DNA of 64,000 bases from Psychrobacter sp. bablab_jr014 (GTDB lineage: Bacteria; Pseudomonadota; Gammaproteobacteria; Pseudomonadales; Moraxellaceae): the NCBI RefSeq assembly GCF_016464015.1, contig NZ_JACDXT010000030.1:1-64000 (forward strand). The letters are read 5' to 3'. The notes beneath the pieces are model-generated. The model ran no database searches. It had not been told where the DNA came from and saw only the letters and a list, made by a program, of their open reading frames with translations. Below are positions 35,595 through 44,875 of the stretch, piece after piece. Every line of letters starts with the position of its first letter. Position 1 is the stretch's first letter. The translations under genes were made by a program, and so were the position numbers.

Positions 35595-35655
35595 GGGGCT
35601 GTAGTAGATAATCACTATGCTAGACTACTTTTATGAAGAAAACCCTCCCTAAATT
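35595..35655 (+). mobile_element. Solo end of an IS1595-family element
   Basis: It begins GGGGCTGTAGTAGATAATCA and matches the outer ~50 bp of the copy at 38457, including the transposase start ATGAAGA. It then diverges and no transposase follows. It lies in direct orientation relative to the truncated copy at 38457, bracketing the LysR-monooxygenase-oxidoreductase genes. Confidence 0.75.
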
Positions 35656-35703
35656 AGATACGCATAATATTCTACTGCTTTTCACAATATCACCATCTAC
35701 AGT

Positions 35704-36609
35704 TTAACCTATCAAACGCTGTGCTAAAAAATTCACCAACACGCCAATTTTTACCACATTACGGCTAGTGGGCGGATACACCAAATAAATCCCGTCATCT
35801 GTCGCCAAAGACGGGGTCACTTGCCAATCAGACAACACCTGTACCAACGCCCCAGACTGCAACGCTTTCTCAATCAGCCAGTTAGGTAAATGGCTAATCC
35901 CTTGTCCATCAAGCGTGGCTTGTTTCAGCATTTCTATATTATTACCCATCAAATTCCCTGTCACCCGCAAACTTTGCGTTTTACCCGTTTGATGGAAATA
36001 CCACTTTGACGCATAGCCTTGATACATAAACGGCAAACAATTATGCTCGGCTAATTGTGACGGTGTTTGTGGTGTTCCATGCAATCGTAGATAATCGGGA
36101 CTCGCACATAACAGCCGTTGCTGAGAGGCAATAAATTTTGCTACCAAGCGGTCATCCTCCACACGCCCTAACCGCACCCCTACATCATATTTCTCATTAA
36201 ATAAATCTACAAATTCATCACTGGCAAATAGCTCCAATTCAATTTTTGGGTATAAATGGGCAAATTCGGCAAGCAATGGGGCGATTTTTTCAATCCCATA
36301 GGAACTGGGAAAAGTAAGGCACAATCGCCCTTGTGGTTCAATTTGCTCCTCTTTAATCGCTTCATTTACCTGTTGTAATTCAGCTAATATCGGCTCGGTC
36401 TGTTGTAAATAACGCATCCCTGCATGGGTCAAATCCAAATGTCTGGTTGAGCGATTCAATAGCTTAACTTGCAAGGATTGTTCTAAGTTATCAATTTGCC
36501 GAGTGACAGACGACACCGCCAGCCCAAGCTGACTTGCCGTGGCAGTAAAGCTATTAGTATTCGCCACATGGTGAAAAATAGTGAGGGCATAGAAGTAATT
36601 GATGGTCAT
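35704..36609 (-). CDS. LysR-family transcriptional regulator
   Basis: 301 aa from the ATG at 36609. The frame extends to 36711 but the family start is MTINYFYALTIFHHV. The N-terminal winged helix (FTATASQLGLAVSSVTRQID) is followed by the two-lobed ligand domain. It lies divergent to the monooxygenase gene (150-bp gap), the usual arrangement for a LysR regulator controlling its neighbour. Codon choice differs from flanking genes, and the cluster lies between IS1595 ends, suggesting import. Confidence 0.9.
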   Translation of the reverse strand: MTINYFYALTIFHHVANTNSFTATASQLGLAVSSVTRQIDNLEQSLQVKLLNRSTRHLDLTHAGMRYLQQTEPILAELQQVNEAIKEEQIEPQGRLCLTFPSSYGIEKIAPLLAEFAHLYPKIELELFASDEFVDLFNEKYDVGVRLGRVEDDRLVAKFIASQQRLLCASPDYLRLHGTPQTPSQLAEHNCLPFMYQGYASKWYFHQTGKTQSLRVTGNLMGNNIEMLKQATLDGQGISHLPNWLIEKALQSGALVQVLSDWQVTPSLATDDGIYLVYPPTSRNVVKIGVLVNFLAQRLIG

Positions 36610-36759
36610 GGGTTTGTTAGCAGTTAAGTGTATTTTTGAATAAACATATTTTTGCAAAAAAAGCAAAACTGTTTCCAATTTTACCCCAATTGTCATTAAA
36701 AATAAAAGCATTATACTAGGACTATATTTTTTAATGCTTAATTTAACGGAGTGACTCTC

Positions 36760-37824
36760 ATGACCACAAGCTCACAAACTGCTGTACCAAACCTCTCTGT
36801 TCTTGGACAAGACAATAGCCAATTATTTCACACCGCTCAGACGAATGAAAATATAACCCCGCAACAAAAACAACTACCCCCTCATCTTGCCAATCACCCT
36901 GCATTTAGTGAGGTGTTTCAAGCGGATAAACTCACCTTGGGATTGATTGCCCCGTTTAAAGGCTATCCCAATAGTCCGATTCCAAGCTTAGAAGACTTTG
37001 GGGAAACCGCTGTCTTAGCAGAACAGCTTGGATTTTCTGCACTATGGTTGCGAGATGTGCCATTTTATGACCCAAGTTTTGGCGATGTTGGACAAGCATT
37101 TGACCCCATGGTTGCCATGGGCTATTTGACTGCGAAAACCCAACGAATTGCGATAGGTTCAGCAGGCATCGTTGCACCTTTGCGGAGTCCCATTCATATC
37201 GCCAAAGCCTCAGCAAGTACGGCAGTATTAAGCAATAATCGCTTTATTTTGGGGATGTCGAGTGGCGATAGACCTGTGGAATACCCTGTGTTTCAGCAAA
37301 ACTTTGACAATCGTGCCGAGCGTTTTCGAGAAAGTTGGGACATGATTCGTGCCTTAACCACCCAAAAATTTCCGCAGTTTAAAGGGCAACATTATGGGGA
37401 TTTAACAGGCAATATTGGCTTTATCCCTACCCTTGAACAACGCTTACCGATGGTTGCTATTGGTCGTGCCAGACAGGAACTAGATTGGCTTGCTAATACT
37501 GCCGATGCGTGGATTTGGCATGGGGTAAACCCAAAAGATACCAAAAATATCGTGCAAACCTTGGCGGATTTAAATCAAGATGACGCTTGGCATCCTTTTG
37601 GTTATGCCAATTTTGTCGAACTTAGTGAGAATCCGAATGAGCCTGCTCAATTATCTCGCAATATTTATCTACGAGGCGGGGCACATAGTTTGCTGGAATT
37701 TTGGCAAGAGCAGAAAGAACAAGGCTTATCTCATATCACCATTAATTTAAAGCCTACCAAACGCCCTGTCAAAGAAACGTTGCAAGACTTAGCAGAAAAT
37801 GTGTTAGCCAAATTAAACCAATAA
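36760..37824 (+). CDS. Luciferase-like (LLM class) flavin oxidoreductase
   Basis: 354 aa from the ATG at 36760 (GGAG 8 bases upstream; an in-frame GTG at 36751 is unlikely). TIM-barrel LLM family: LTLGLIAPFKGYPNSPIPSL, LWLRDVPFYDPSFGDVGQAF, RIAIGSAGIVAPLRSP and ILGMSSGDRPVEYP. These enzymes use reduced FMN to oxidise organic substrates; the substrate is unknown. The flavin could be reduced by the oxidoreductase encoded 17 bp downstream. Expression is probably controlled by the divergent LysR gene. Confidence 0.9.
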   Translation: MTTSSQTAVPNLSVLGQDNSQLFHTAQTNENITPQQKQLPPHLANHPAFSEVFQADKLTLGLIAPFKGYPNSPIPSLEDFGETAVLAEQLGFSALWLRDVPFYDPSFGDVGQAFDPMVAMGYLTAKTQRIAIGSAGIVAPLRSPIHIAKASASTAVLSNNRFILGMSSGDRPVEYPVFQQNFDNRAERFRESWDMIRALTTQKFPQFKGQHYGDLTGNIGFIPTLEQRLPMVAIGRARQELDWLANTADAWIWHGVNPKDTKNIVQTLADLNQDDAWHPFGYANFVELSENPNEPAQLSRNIYLRGGAHSLLEFWQEQKEQGLSHITINLKPTKRPVKETLQDLAENVLAKLNQ

Positions 37825-37841
37825 AAATGGGGTATAAAGCC

Positions 37842-38450
37842 ATGAAAACGCTTGTCATTGATACCACAATCAATGCCCATACTGAGTCATTTTCGGCTCA
37901 GTTACTACAACAAATCAAACAGCAATTTGCTGAAAGCACAACCTATTTGCCATTAAATGACATGGATTTACCTACCTTGGATAAGGCAACCCTAACGGTC
38001 ATTTATAAACAAAAAGCAGGGGAGGCTTTGAGTGTGGCGGAGCAAGCTATCGCCGACACTCGGCAAGCGATGTTACAGCAGTTTAAAGCGCATCAAAAAA
38101 TCGTTATTATCTATCCGATGTATAACTACAATATCCCTGCTCGACTCAAAGATTATATGGATATGGTGTTGGTGCCACGAGAGACTTTCCAGTACAGCGA
38201 GGCAGGTAAAATTGAACCCTTATTGACCGATAATAGAGCCGTGTTGTTTCTACAAATTAGTGGGTCGATGTTCTCATTGGATAAAGAATGCCAACAAATG
38301 GAATTTGCTTACCGTTATTTGGATATGATGTTTGCAAAAATGGGCTTTAAAAAACGCACCTTGATTCGAGCAGAAGGCACAGCCATTTGTGATAAAGAGG
38401 CAATTTTACAAGCCACACTAGAAGATTTTAACCAATGGCAAGTTAATTAA
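37842..38450 (+). CDS. Flavodoxin-fold NAD(P)H oxidoreductase (AzoR-like)
   Basis: 202 aa from the ATG at 37842. Flavodoxin-like fold of the FMN-dependent NADH-azoreductase/quinone reductase family: VIDTTINAHTESFSAQL at the phosphate-binding end, MYNYNIPARLKDYMDMV (conserved P-x-YNY-x-IP-x-LK) and QISGSMFS. It likely supplies reduced flavin or reduces quinones. Same operon as the LLM monooxygenase. Confidence 0.88.
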   Translation: MKTLVIDTTINAHTESFSAQLLQQIKQQFAESTTYLPLNDMDLPTLDKATLTVIYKQKAGEALSVAEQAIADTRQAMLQQFKAHQKIVIIYPMYNYNIPARLKDYMDMVLVPRETFQYSEAGKIEPLLTDNRAVLFLQISGSMFSLDKECQQMEFAYRYLDMMFAKMGFKKRTLIRAEGTAICDKEAILQATLEDFNQWQVN

Positions 38451-38456
38451 ATTTTA

Positions 38457-38840
38457 GGGGCTGTAGTAGATAAGCACTATGCTAGACTACTTTTATGAAG
38501 ATAACCCGTTGTAAACTAAGTAAAAAAGCACAGAGACGACTGTTAGAGTTTTTTACGGCTGAAGTGACTGCCAGAACAGCCGCAGATTTGCTTGATATTC
38601 AGCCTAATACTGCTGCACTTTTTTACCATAAAACAAGACTTGTCATAGACTACCATCTCTCGTTAGAAGCTGATGAGCTTTTTGATGGAGAAGTCGAATT
38701 AGATGAAAGTTACTTTGGCGGCGTACGCAAAGGTAAAAGAGGTCGCGGGGCTGCTGACAAAACCGCTGTATTTGGTATTCTAAAACGAAACGGTAAGGTG
38801 TATACCATTGTCGTAGCAGACACCAAACAGACTACTCTAA
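38457..38840 (+). mobile_element. Truncated IS1595-family element with broken transposase
   Basis: The left end (GGGGCTGTAGTAGATAAG at 38457) and the transposase start at 38495 are nearly identical to the intact copy at 417-1131 (reverse orientation), up to the residues DTKQTT. There the reading frame leaves the family after about 115 codons; the distal half and right end are missing. The deletion joins it to an unrelated 85-bp stretch and the EamA gene. Confidence 0.88.
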
Positions 38841-38925
38841 ATCTTTTTTGTGTGAGAACTTAAAGATTAACCGTTCGCTATTTTTTTTGCCATCAATTTG
38901 TCGCCAATGTTCAACACGCCCTAAA
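38841..38925. other. Junction fragment with an IS-like end
   Basis: On the minus strand the segment starts TAGGGCGTGTTGAACATT (38923 downward), resembling the TAGGGCGTGT ends of the IS5-type element at 2361 and the MITE at 52038. No inner part is recognisable. It may be a leftover of a second insertion that helped to delete the IS1595 copy. Confidence 0.35.
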
Positions 38926-39879
38926 TTACGATAATTTTTGTCTTCTAAACCATCTCGGCAGTTGTACATTGGTCGAATTTGTTAGCCCATTTAATAAAGC
39001 AACGAGCAAAATCAAAAAAACGCCTATATATTGAATACCTGATAACATTTGATGCAGGAGCAACACTGCCAAAAATATCGCGGTCAAAGGTTCAAAGATA
39101 GTAAATACTGACGCGCGTGTGGCTGGTAGTTTTTCTAATGCTTTCATATATAATGCAAAAGGTGCAATCGTACCTACCAAAGATAAGCCCAGTACATATA
39201 TCCAGCTAATAACGGGAAGCTGTATCAGCTTATAATAAGTTGTATACGTGGTAGGAATGAACAATAATACAATGCCACTGAACAAAATTGACGTAAAAAA
39301 GACAAGTGGTGCAGAGTGTTTATGATGCATGGCGCGTTTACCAAGCACACCATATAAAGAGTAACAAACGCCAGAAAGCAGCCCAACGGCAATACCCAAG
39401 TTCCCTTCAGTAGTGCCACCCATCGTAGTCATACCAACGCCAATCACTGCTACAACTGCTAACAATGTAGCTTTATAAGTAATTCGCTCATCTAATAATA
39501 GGTGCGAGAATATCAAGCTAAAGACTGGCGCCGTATAGAGTAATGCGACTGCTGTGCCTGCTCCCACATGAAGCACTGCAAATAAGTAGCAAACCGTCAT
39601 ACCCAGTACGCCAATTAGGGATTGTAGACCAAGCCCAAACCATTGACCGAGTGTTAGCCTACTTAATGGTTTCCAGATCTTAGGCAACATCGTTATAGCA
39701 ATAATAGCTGCCGTTATGATACGCAATATCGTAATTTGCCAACTACTAAAACCTAATTGACTAAGATAAGTCGAAAATATACCAAGTGTGCCCCAACATA
39801 TGGCCGCCATGACAATTTGTATGGTGCCAATCCATGGCTTGACATCAACCGCTATAGGTCTGGTTTTCAATACTTCCAC
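38926..39879 (-). CDS. EamA/DMT-family transporter
   Basis: 317 aa with ten hydrophobic segments in two EamA halves (GTLGIFSTYLSQLGFSSWQI in the first half, YMKALEKLPATRASVFTIFE in the second). Drug/metabolite transporters of this kind export or import amino acids and metabolites; the substrate cannot be read from sequence. It is near the creatine-use genes but separated from the symporter by ~220 bp with a hairpin, so it may be a separate unit. Confidence 0.9.
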   Translation of the reverse strand: MEVLKTRPIAVDVKPWIGTIQIVMAAICWGTLGIFSTYLSQLGFSSWQITILRIITAAIIAITMLPKIWKPLSRLTLGQWFGLGLQSLIGVLGMTVCYLFAVLHVGAGTAVALLYTAPVFSLIFSHLLLDERITYKATLLAVVAVIGVGMTTMGGTTEGNLGIAVGLLSGVCYSLYGVLGKRAMHHKHSAPLVFFTSILFSGIVLLFIPTTYTTYYKLIQLPVISWIYVLGLSLVGTIAPFALYMKALEKLPATRASVFTIFEPLTAIFLAVLLLHQMLSGIQYIGVFLILLVALLNGLTNSTNVQLPRWFRRQKLS

Positions 39880-40017
39880 GACTAGTCACCTCTATTATTA
39901 AACATAAAATGTTCGTAATATCATTGAGTAAATATAAAACTGGTACAAAATAACCGAGTGTTAATCAGCATTAGCTTATCTATACAACTCATACTTGCCA
40001 GCCTTACTGAATACGTA

Positions 40018-40059
40018 AACCGCTGAATTTATGACTATCAGTCAATAAACTCAGCGGTT
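40018..40059. terminator. Hairpin behind the symporter operon
   Basis: AACCGCTGA (40018-40026) pairs with TCAGCGGTT (40051-40059). The stem can be extended by ATTTAT/ATAAA. The T-run is weak. It lies 44 bp beyond the symporter stop on its coding strand. Confidence 0.5.
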
Positions 40060-40102
40060 AGTTTAGGCTCTGTTAAGTATTCATAAATATAAGTATCTAT
40101 AT

Positions 40103-41566
40103 CTAAGCGCTGACAGCTTCTTCTGATATGGCTTTGACTCTATTAGGAACCAATACACTAACGATCACGTAAGTGATGGCTGATGCAGCTGATCCGATAA
40201 GAGGTCCCTCTACCCAGCCGACAAGACCTGATGTTAAGAGATAACTACTGCAAACAGCACCGACGATAATAGAGGCAATAGCAGCCATCGTTGAGCCTTT
40301 ATAAAAGATAGTCACCAAAAGTACACCAGATAGAGCTGCCATTAAAGTACCGCTAGAGAATATGCCTAGATAGCTAAGCATCGCTTCAGGTAAGAAGAAA
40401 GTACAAATGAAGGCGATAGCAGCCACAATAGCGACCCACAATCTATTCAGTTTCAATAGTTCAGCCTCAGTGCGAGGTTTATTGTCAAATACAGCCAAAC
40501 GCAAATCATGTGAGGCAGCAGTTGATAAAGTATGCAAGATAGAGTTTGCCGTAGACTTCATAGCAAAAAGAATAAACAAAGTGATCACACTACCCACCAC
40601 ACTTGGAATAGCATTGGCTAAATACCAAGGCATTGCTTCATCGGGATTGATCAGACCTGGGTTTTTGATATGAACATATAAGCCAACGATAGGCACCAAA
40701 CTCAAAACACACCCTAGAATGGCCGTATAAAAGCCTGTTTTGGCAATACTAATATTAGATTTCATCGCCAAAAAACGTACTGACATATAAGGCAATGCAG
40801 TACTAAAAATAAGCGCATAGACAAATACTAGAAAAACAGAAGCTTTGGCATTACCATATGGGTTAGAACTCTCTGGATTGACAAGGTTTGGATCTATCGC
40901 ATTCAGCTGCGTCATCATATCTGCTAACGGAATGTCAGTGAACACCTGAACCACTATATAAATGGCAGCAGTGGTCATCCCAATCACCATAAAAGTATCA
41001 GTCCAAGCAACAGCGAGCAATCCGCCTGCCATGGTATAAACAGTAATAATCACCAATAAAAGCGCAGAAGCCAGAAGAGGTGAAATACCGAGCCAGCTAC
41101 TACCCAACATACCAAGCGCTCTAATCTGAGCCGTCAAAAATACGGTCAAAAATATAATCATGCCCAAAGACGTGATAATACGCAAAGTGCGAGCAGATAT
41201 TGAATTTCGATCATTACAGTGCAAGTTGACAATAAATTCAGGAATGGTACTACTACCCATCTTCATGGCTCTATTACGCAAATAGACCGCAAAGAATAAT
41301 ACGGCGACGACCATGGCTGGTGCAAAAAAGAAATTACCTAAAAGCTCAATCGTCCCATATTGGTATGCGGCACCAGGTGAACCCATAAAGCCCCAACCAC
41401 TAAACCCAGTCGCCACGACAGTACCTGCTATAACAAAAGGCCCTAATGAGCGACCGGCTACTAAAAAACCACTTTCCTCATCTGCTGACATGACTTTTGA
41501 CGCTTTACTAGCCAATACAATGAGAAGTGCAATTGCTGCTAACAATATCATCCAATTAATAAACAT
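40103..41566 (-). CDS. Sodium:solute symporter, probable creatine-related transporter
   Basis: 487 aa from the ATG at 41566 (GAGGAA 5 bases upstream). Twelve or more membrane helices of the SSS/SLC5 family: ESGFLVAGRSLGPFVIAGTV, FSGWGFMGSPGAAYQYG, and TMAGGLLAVAWTDTFMVIG (conserved Gly-Gly-Leu). Uptake is driven by Na+ or H+. The adjacent creatinase gene makes creatine, creatinine or a related guanidino compound the likely substrate; this is inference. A 35-aa membrane peptide is encoded 26 bp upstream. Confidence 0.9.
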   Translation of the reverse strand: MFINWMILLAAIALLIVLASKASKVMSADEESGFLVAGRSLGPFVIAGTVVATGFSGWGFMGSPGAAYQYGTIELLGNFFFAPAMVVAVLFFAVYLRNRAMKMGSSTIPEFIVNLHCNDRNSISARTLRIITSLGMIIFLTVFLTAQIRALGMLGSSWLGISPLLASALLLVIITVYTMAGGLLAVAWTDTFMVIGMTTAAIYIVVQVFTDIPLADMMTQLNAIDPNLVNPESSNPYGNAKASVFLVFVYALIFSTALPYMSVRFLAMKSNISIAKTGFYTAILGCVLSLVPIVGLYVHIKNPGLINPDEAMPWYLANAIPSVVGSVITLFILFAMKSTANSILHTLSTAASHDLRLAVFDNKPRTEAELLKLNRLWVAIVAAIAFICTFFLPEAMLSYLGIFSSGTLMAALSGVLLVTIFYKGSTMAAIASIIVGAVCSSYLLTSGLVGWVEGPLIGSAASAITYVIVSVLVPNRVKAISEEAVSA

Positions 41567-41592
41567 GTCGATTCCTCGTATCATTTACTACA

Positions 41593-41700
41593 TTACTTGT
41601 TATGACGCTCTACGAAGAAATAACTCACTGCCAGTAATAGCGTCAGTACATTAATGGTCAAAAACCAAAATAACGTCCAGCTGTTAAGAAACAGGTCCAT
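41593..41700 (-). CDS. 35-aa single-span membrane peptide, possible symporter subunit
   Basis: A short gene: ATG at 41700 with AAGGAA at the right distance upstream, stop TAA at 41593. The product is MDLFLNSWTLFWFLTINVLT followed by LLLAVSYFFVERHNK, one hydrophobic helix with a charged C-terminus. It ends 26 bp before the symporter start. Some SSS transporters have small partner genes (for example YhdT with PanF), so it may be an accessory subunit. No homology is claimed. Confidence 0.6.
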   Translation of the reverse strand: MDLFLNSWTLFWFLTINVLTLLLAVSYFFVERHNK

Positions 41701-41846
41701 AATGTTATTTCCTTAATAAGTAAAATATGAAAATAATTGCATTGTGCGAGGCGCATCATCATCTATATTGGCGGGCTTAAAATAAGAAACTTATTCATGG
41801 TAGCCCACTCAATATAGACAGTATTTATTGATGACACTCCCCTACA

Positions 41847-43163
41847 TTAACGACCGATAATATTATGCTCAGGGCCGTACTTAAAGCCTGTGATATTATC
41901 AGCGCCCGTCTCATTGATGACTAAAATGTCATGCTCTCGATAACCGCCAGCACCCGGCATGCCCTCTGGAATCATAATCATCGGCTCCATAGAGATGACC
42001 ATACCTGGCTCAAGCACTGTTTCAATATCTTCACGTAGCTCAAGTCCTGCCTCGCGTCCATAATAATGGCTGAGCACACCAAAAGAATGTCCATAACCAA
42101 AGCTGCGTTTTTCTAATAAGTCGTATTTTGCATAAATTTTATTCAGCTCATGTGCGATATCGCAGCAGCGCACGCCAGGTTTTATAAGCTCAAGACCTGC
42201 TTCATGCACTTCACAATTTATCTGCCAGTAGCGTAGTGAATCTGCATCACATTTATCCAAGAACAATGTGCGTTCAAGCGCGGTATAGTAGCCTGCTATC
42301 ATAGAAAAACAGTTAAGACTCAAGATATCACCCGACTGGACACGACGATTGGTTACTGGATTATGGGCACCATCCGTATTAATACCTGACTGAAACCATG
42401 TCCATGTATCCATGAGTTCTACTTGACCAAACTGCTCCCCAATAGCCTTCACCATCGCTTGTGTAGATGCCAAGGCAACTTCGTATTCGGGCACGCCATC
42501 ATAAACAGCCTGTACCAATGCCGCCCCACCAATATCACAGACCTGAGCGCCCTTTGTTATTAGCGCTATTTCTTCAGAGGACTTAACCATTCTCATGGTC
42601 ATACATGCTAGGCTAATATCAACAAACTCTACATTGGGTAAAATAGCTTTGAGCTTAGCAAAGCGATCCATTGGTAAATGATCAAACTCAATACCTACAC
42701 GGCCGTGATGAGGAAGTTGTTGAGCAACGGCTTTGAAATAGTTATCACGCTCCCAATCAGTGTAAACAATATTATTGTCGCCCACAGTACGCCGCCAAGG
42801 CTGTCCACCATCGATATTGGCAGAGATTGACACGACTTCTTTTGAAGTAACGACTAGTCCATAAGGTCGCCCAAAAGAGCAATATATAAAGTCAGAGTAG
42901 TAATTGATGTTATGTATCGAGGTGAAAAGCGCCGCCACAATGCCATGATTATCTAAATACTCACGAAGTTTCTCATGACGATTTGCATATTCTTGATGAC
43001 TAAAAGTCGGTTGCACTTTCTGGCCGTTTTTAATTTCGATTAGACTTGGGAGATGCGGATTATCTAATGAGCCATCTAAAGAGGTTAGGTTTAATGAATT
43101 CATCGATTTTCGAGAAAAATCTGTAGAAGATAACGCGCTAGTAAGGTCTTTTAGTGCTGACAT
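41847..43163 (-). CDS. Creatinase (creatine amidinohydrolase)
   Basis: 438 aa from the ATG at 43163 (GGAG 7 bases upstream). It belongs to the M24 'pita-bread' fold but closely follows Pseudomonas creatinase. Shared blocks are NINYYSDFIYCSFGRPYGL, SANIDGGQPWRRTVG, MDTWTWFQSGINTDGAHN, YTALERTLFLD and YGHSFGVLSHYYGREAGLEL, ending GGYREHDIL. The catalytic His and Glu residues of that enzyme fall in these blocks. Reaction: creatine + water to sarcosine + urea. An N-terminal extension of ~30 residues is extra. Urea produced here could feed the urease encoded 9 kb away. Confidence 0.9.
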   Translation of the reverse strand: MSALKDLTSALSSTDFSRKSMNSLNLTSLDGSLDNPHLPSLIEIKNGQKVQPTFSHQEYANRHEKLREYLDNHGIVAALFTSIHNINYYSDFIYCSFGRPYGLVVTSKEVVSISANIDGGQPWRRTVGDNNIVYTDWERDNYFKAVAQQLPHHGRVGIEFDHLPMDRFAKLKAILPNVEFVDISLACMTMRMVKSSEEIALITKGAQVCDIGGAALVQAVYDGVPEYEVALASTQAMVKAIGEQFGQVELMDTWTWFQSGINTDGAHNPVTNRRVQSGDILSLNCFSMIAGYYTALERTLFLDKCDADSLRYWQINCEVHEAGLELIKPGVRCCDIAHELNKIYAKYDLLEKRSFGYGHSFGVLSHYYGREAGLELREDIETVLEPGMVISMEPMIMIPEGMPGAGGYREHDILVINETGADNITGFKYGPEHNIIGR

Positions 43164-43330
43164 GGAACGTCTCCAAAGTAGGTAATAATTAACTGAGAAC
43201 ACGTTCGATAATAGAGGTAAAATTAATAAGGTATTTTTTCATAAGCGACATTTTATGTTTATAATCGGACATATGGACAAACAACTTAACATTAGCCAGA
43301 ACTTTAGGTATGTTCTAAAGGCGACAAAAA

Positions 43331-44311
43331 ATGACTCAGATAACGGAAAAGATGATAGACAAGCCTAGGCGTATTGGGTTTCTACTGATTAATGGCTTTA
43401 CCATGCTGGCGTTCAGCAATATCATTGAGCCACTTCGAATGGCGAATTATGTGAGCGAGCAACTCTTATACTCGTGGGTGGTGGCAGGGTTCGATGACAA
43501 TAAAACCAGTAGTAGTAACGGTATTAAGTTAAGTCATACTGCACCACTCGACTACTTATTAACCTGCGACTTGGTATTTGTATGCGGAGGACACCAAACA
43601 GATTACTTGGAATCTAGTAGGCTCATTACCTTAATTCAGCGATTGGCAGTACGGGATATTGCACTTGGCGGTTTGTGTACAGGAGCGCTAGCATTGGCTG
43701 CTGCGGGCTTACTTGAGCAGCAAGCAGCCTCATTGCATTGGGAGAACATCAGCGTAGCCCAAGAAAACTATCCAGGTGTTATTTTTAATGACCAAATATT
43801 TACAATAGCACCGCAGCTATATTCTTGTTCAGGTGGAGCTTGCGCATTGGATATGACTTTACATATCATCAATAAGCATCATGGTCATCATATCGTTTCC
43901 AAGATACAAGACATGTTTATTATCACCTCTATACGTGAGCCTACTTATGTACAGCATATGCCCAAGCCAAAAATACTGAGCAGTAGCTATACCAATGTAA
44001 TAGATGCTATTGCATTGATGAAAACCAATCTTGAAGAGCCTTTAAGCGTTAAGGATATTGCCCATCATCTTGGATTATCAAGTAGACAATTACAGCGCAT
44101 ATTTAAGAAAAATTTTAGTTGTTCACCGCAACAGTATTACGTGCGATTGCGCCTTGAACACGCCAAATATATTCTTAAACATACTACGCTGCCTATTAGC
44201 CAAATCGTACTAGCAAGCGGCTTTATCGATAACAGTGCATTCTCTAGCGCCTTCAAAAAAAACTATGGCATGACACCAAGCCATTACAGGCAAGAGAATC
44301 AGCTGATATAA
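43331..44311 (+). CDS. GlxA-type AraC-family activator, CahR-like
   Basis: 326 aa. The N-terminal DJ-1/GATase1-like domain (residues ~12-190) has the Cys elbow GLCTGALALA. The C-terminal AraC double helix-turn-helix has SVKDIAHHLGLSSRQLQRIF and ISQIVLASGFIDNSAFSSAF. Regulators of this type control carnitine, glycine-betaine, sarcosine and creatine (CahR) catabolism in Pseudomonas. It is divergent from the creatinase gene (167 bp between starts), so it probably activates creatine use. Confidence 0.9.
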   Translation: MTQITEKMIDKPRRIGFLLINGFTMLAFSNIIEPLRMANYVSEQLLYSWVVAGFDDNKTSSSNGIKLSHTAPLDYLLTCDLVFVCGGHQTDYLESSRLITLIQRLAVRDIALGGLCTGALALAAAGLLEQQAASLHWENISVAQENYPGVIFNDQIFTIAPQLYSCSGGACALDMTLHIINKHHGHHIVSKIQDMFIITSIREPTYVQHMPKPKILSSSYTNVIDAIALMKTNLEEPLSVKDIAHHLGLSSRQLQRIFKKNFSCSPQQYYVRLRLEHAKYILKHTTLPISQIVLASGFIDNSAFSSAFKKNYGMTPSHYRQENQLI

Positions 44312-44468
44312 CCTATTTCTTATTGACGCAGTAACTAGGATGGATTAACGGTATTCTTTGACTACCCTAAAGACATCAGAAAATCACTTTATGATTATGT
44401 TTGATGATCGTGTTAGTAAGCCTTTAATCTAAATGGCAGTTACATAGAATGTGGGATACTCTCATTAC

Positions 44469-44501
44469 CCCTTATACGCCTTGAGCTATAAGGGTTTTTT
44501 T
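44469..44501 (+). terminator. Rho-independent terminator
   Basis: CCCTTATA (44469-44476) pairs with TATAAGGG (44487-44494), followed by seven T. It lies ~160 bp after the AraC-type regulator gene. Confidence 0.8.
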
Positions 44502-44671
44502 ATTGCCGAATTACAATTAACTAAACCTGTCAACAGCGCTTCTTTACCAACTTAAACCTATTTTGATATTTAGACTTATCAAGACAGTAGAACCCTCTAC
44601 CCTTCCAACACATTTATTCTGCCCAGTTTTAGCCCCTTAAAGAAACAATGGCTTTTATTCACAAGTATTAA

Positions 44672-44688
44672 TAAACCATCGTGGTGCA
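44672..44688. promoter_or_regulatory. NtrC-like binding site 1
   Basis: TAAACCA-TCG-TGGTGCA fits the 17-bp palindrome TGCACCA-N3-TGGTGCA with a perfect right half. A half-site TGGTGCA also occurs at 44715-44721. Confidence 0.5.
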
Positions 44689-44747
44689 TAGGAGCCTATA
44701 GGTCTGGTCTATTTTGGTGCAAAAAAAGAAGGCTTCGTACTCAACAA

Positions 44748-44764
44748 AGAACCACAGTGGTGCA
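44748..44764. promoter_or_regulatory. NtrC-like binding site 2
   Basis: AGAACCA-CAG-TGGTGCA: perfect right half and partial left half of the NtrC palindrome, 19 bp before the sigma-54-like element. Confidence 0.5.
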
Positions 44765-44782
44765 ATTTTCTATATTTTTGGC

Positions 44783-44798
44783 TGGCATAGATATTGAA
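44783..44798 (+). promoter_or_regulatory. Sigma-54-like promoter of the urt operon
   Basis: TGGCAT-N5-TTGAA has the -24/-12 spacing of the consensus TGGCAC-N5-TTGCA, with a weak -12 half. Its position 78 bp before the urtA ATG and behind NtrC-like sites supports nitrogen-limited expression. Confidence 0.45.
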
Positions 44799-44875
44799 GT
44801 AATAAAAATAGTAAAACAGTCAAAGCCAATTGATTGACTCACCTTGTTGCTATTTTACTCTTTTTGGAGAAGTTT

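Larger units (their letters stand above)
44312..44875. other. Intergenic region with terminator and nitrogen-control promoter
   Basis: 560 bp. The first part carries a terminator (44469-44501). The second part carries NtrC-like sites (44672-44764) and a sigma-54-like promoter (44783-44798) in front of urtA. No gene seen. Confidence 0.6.
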
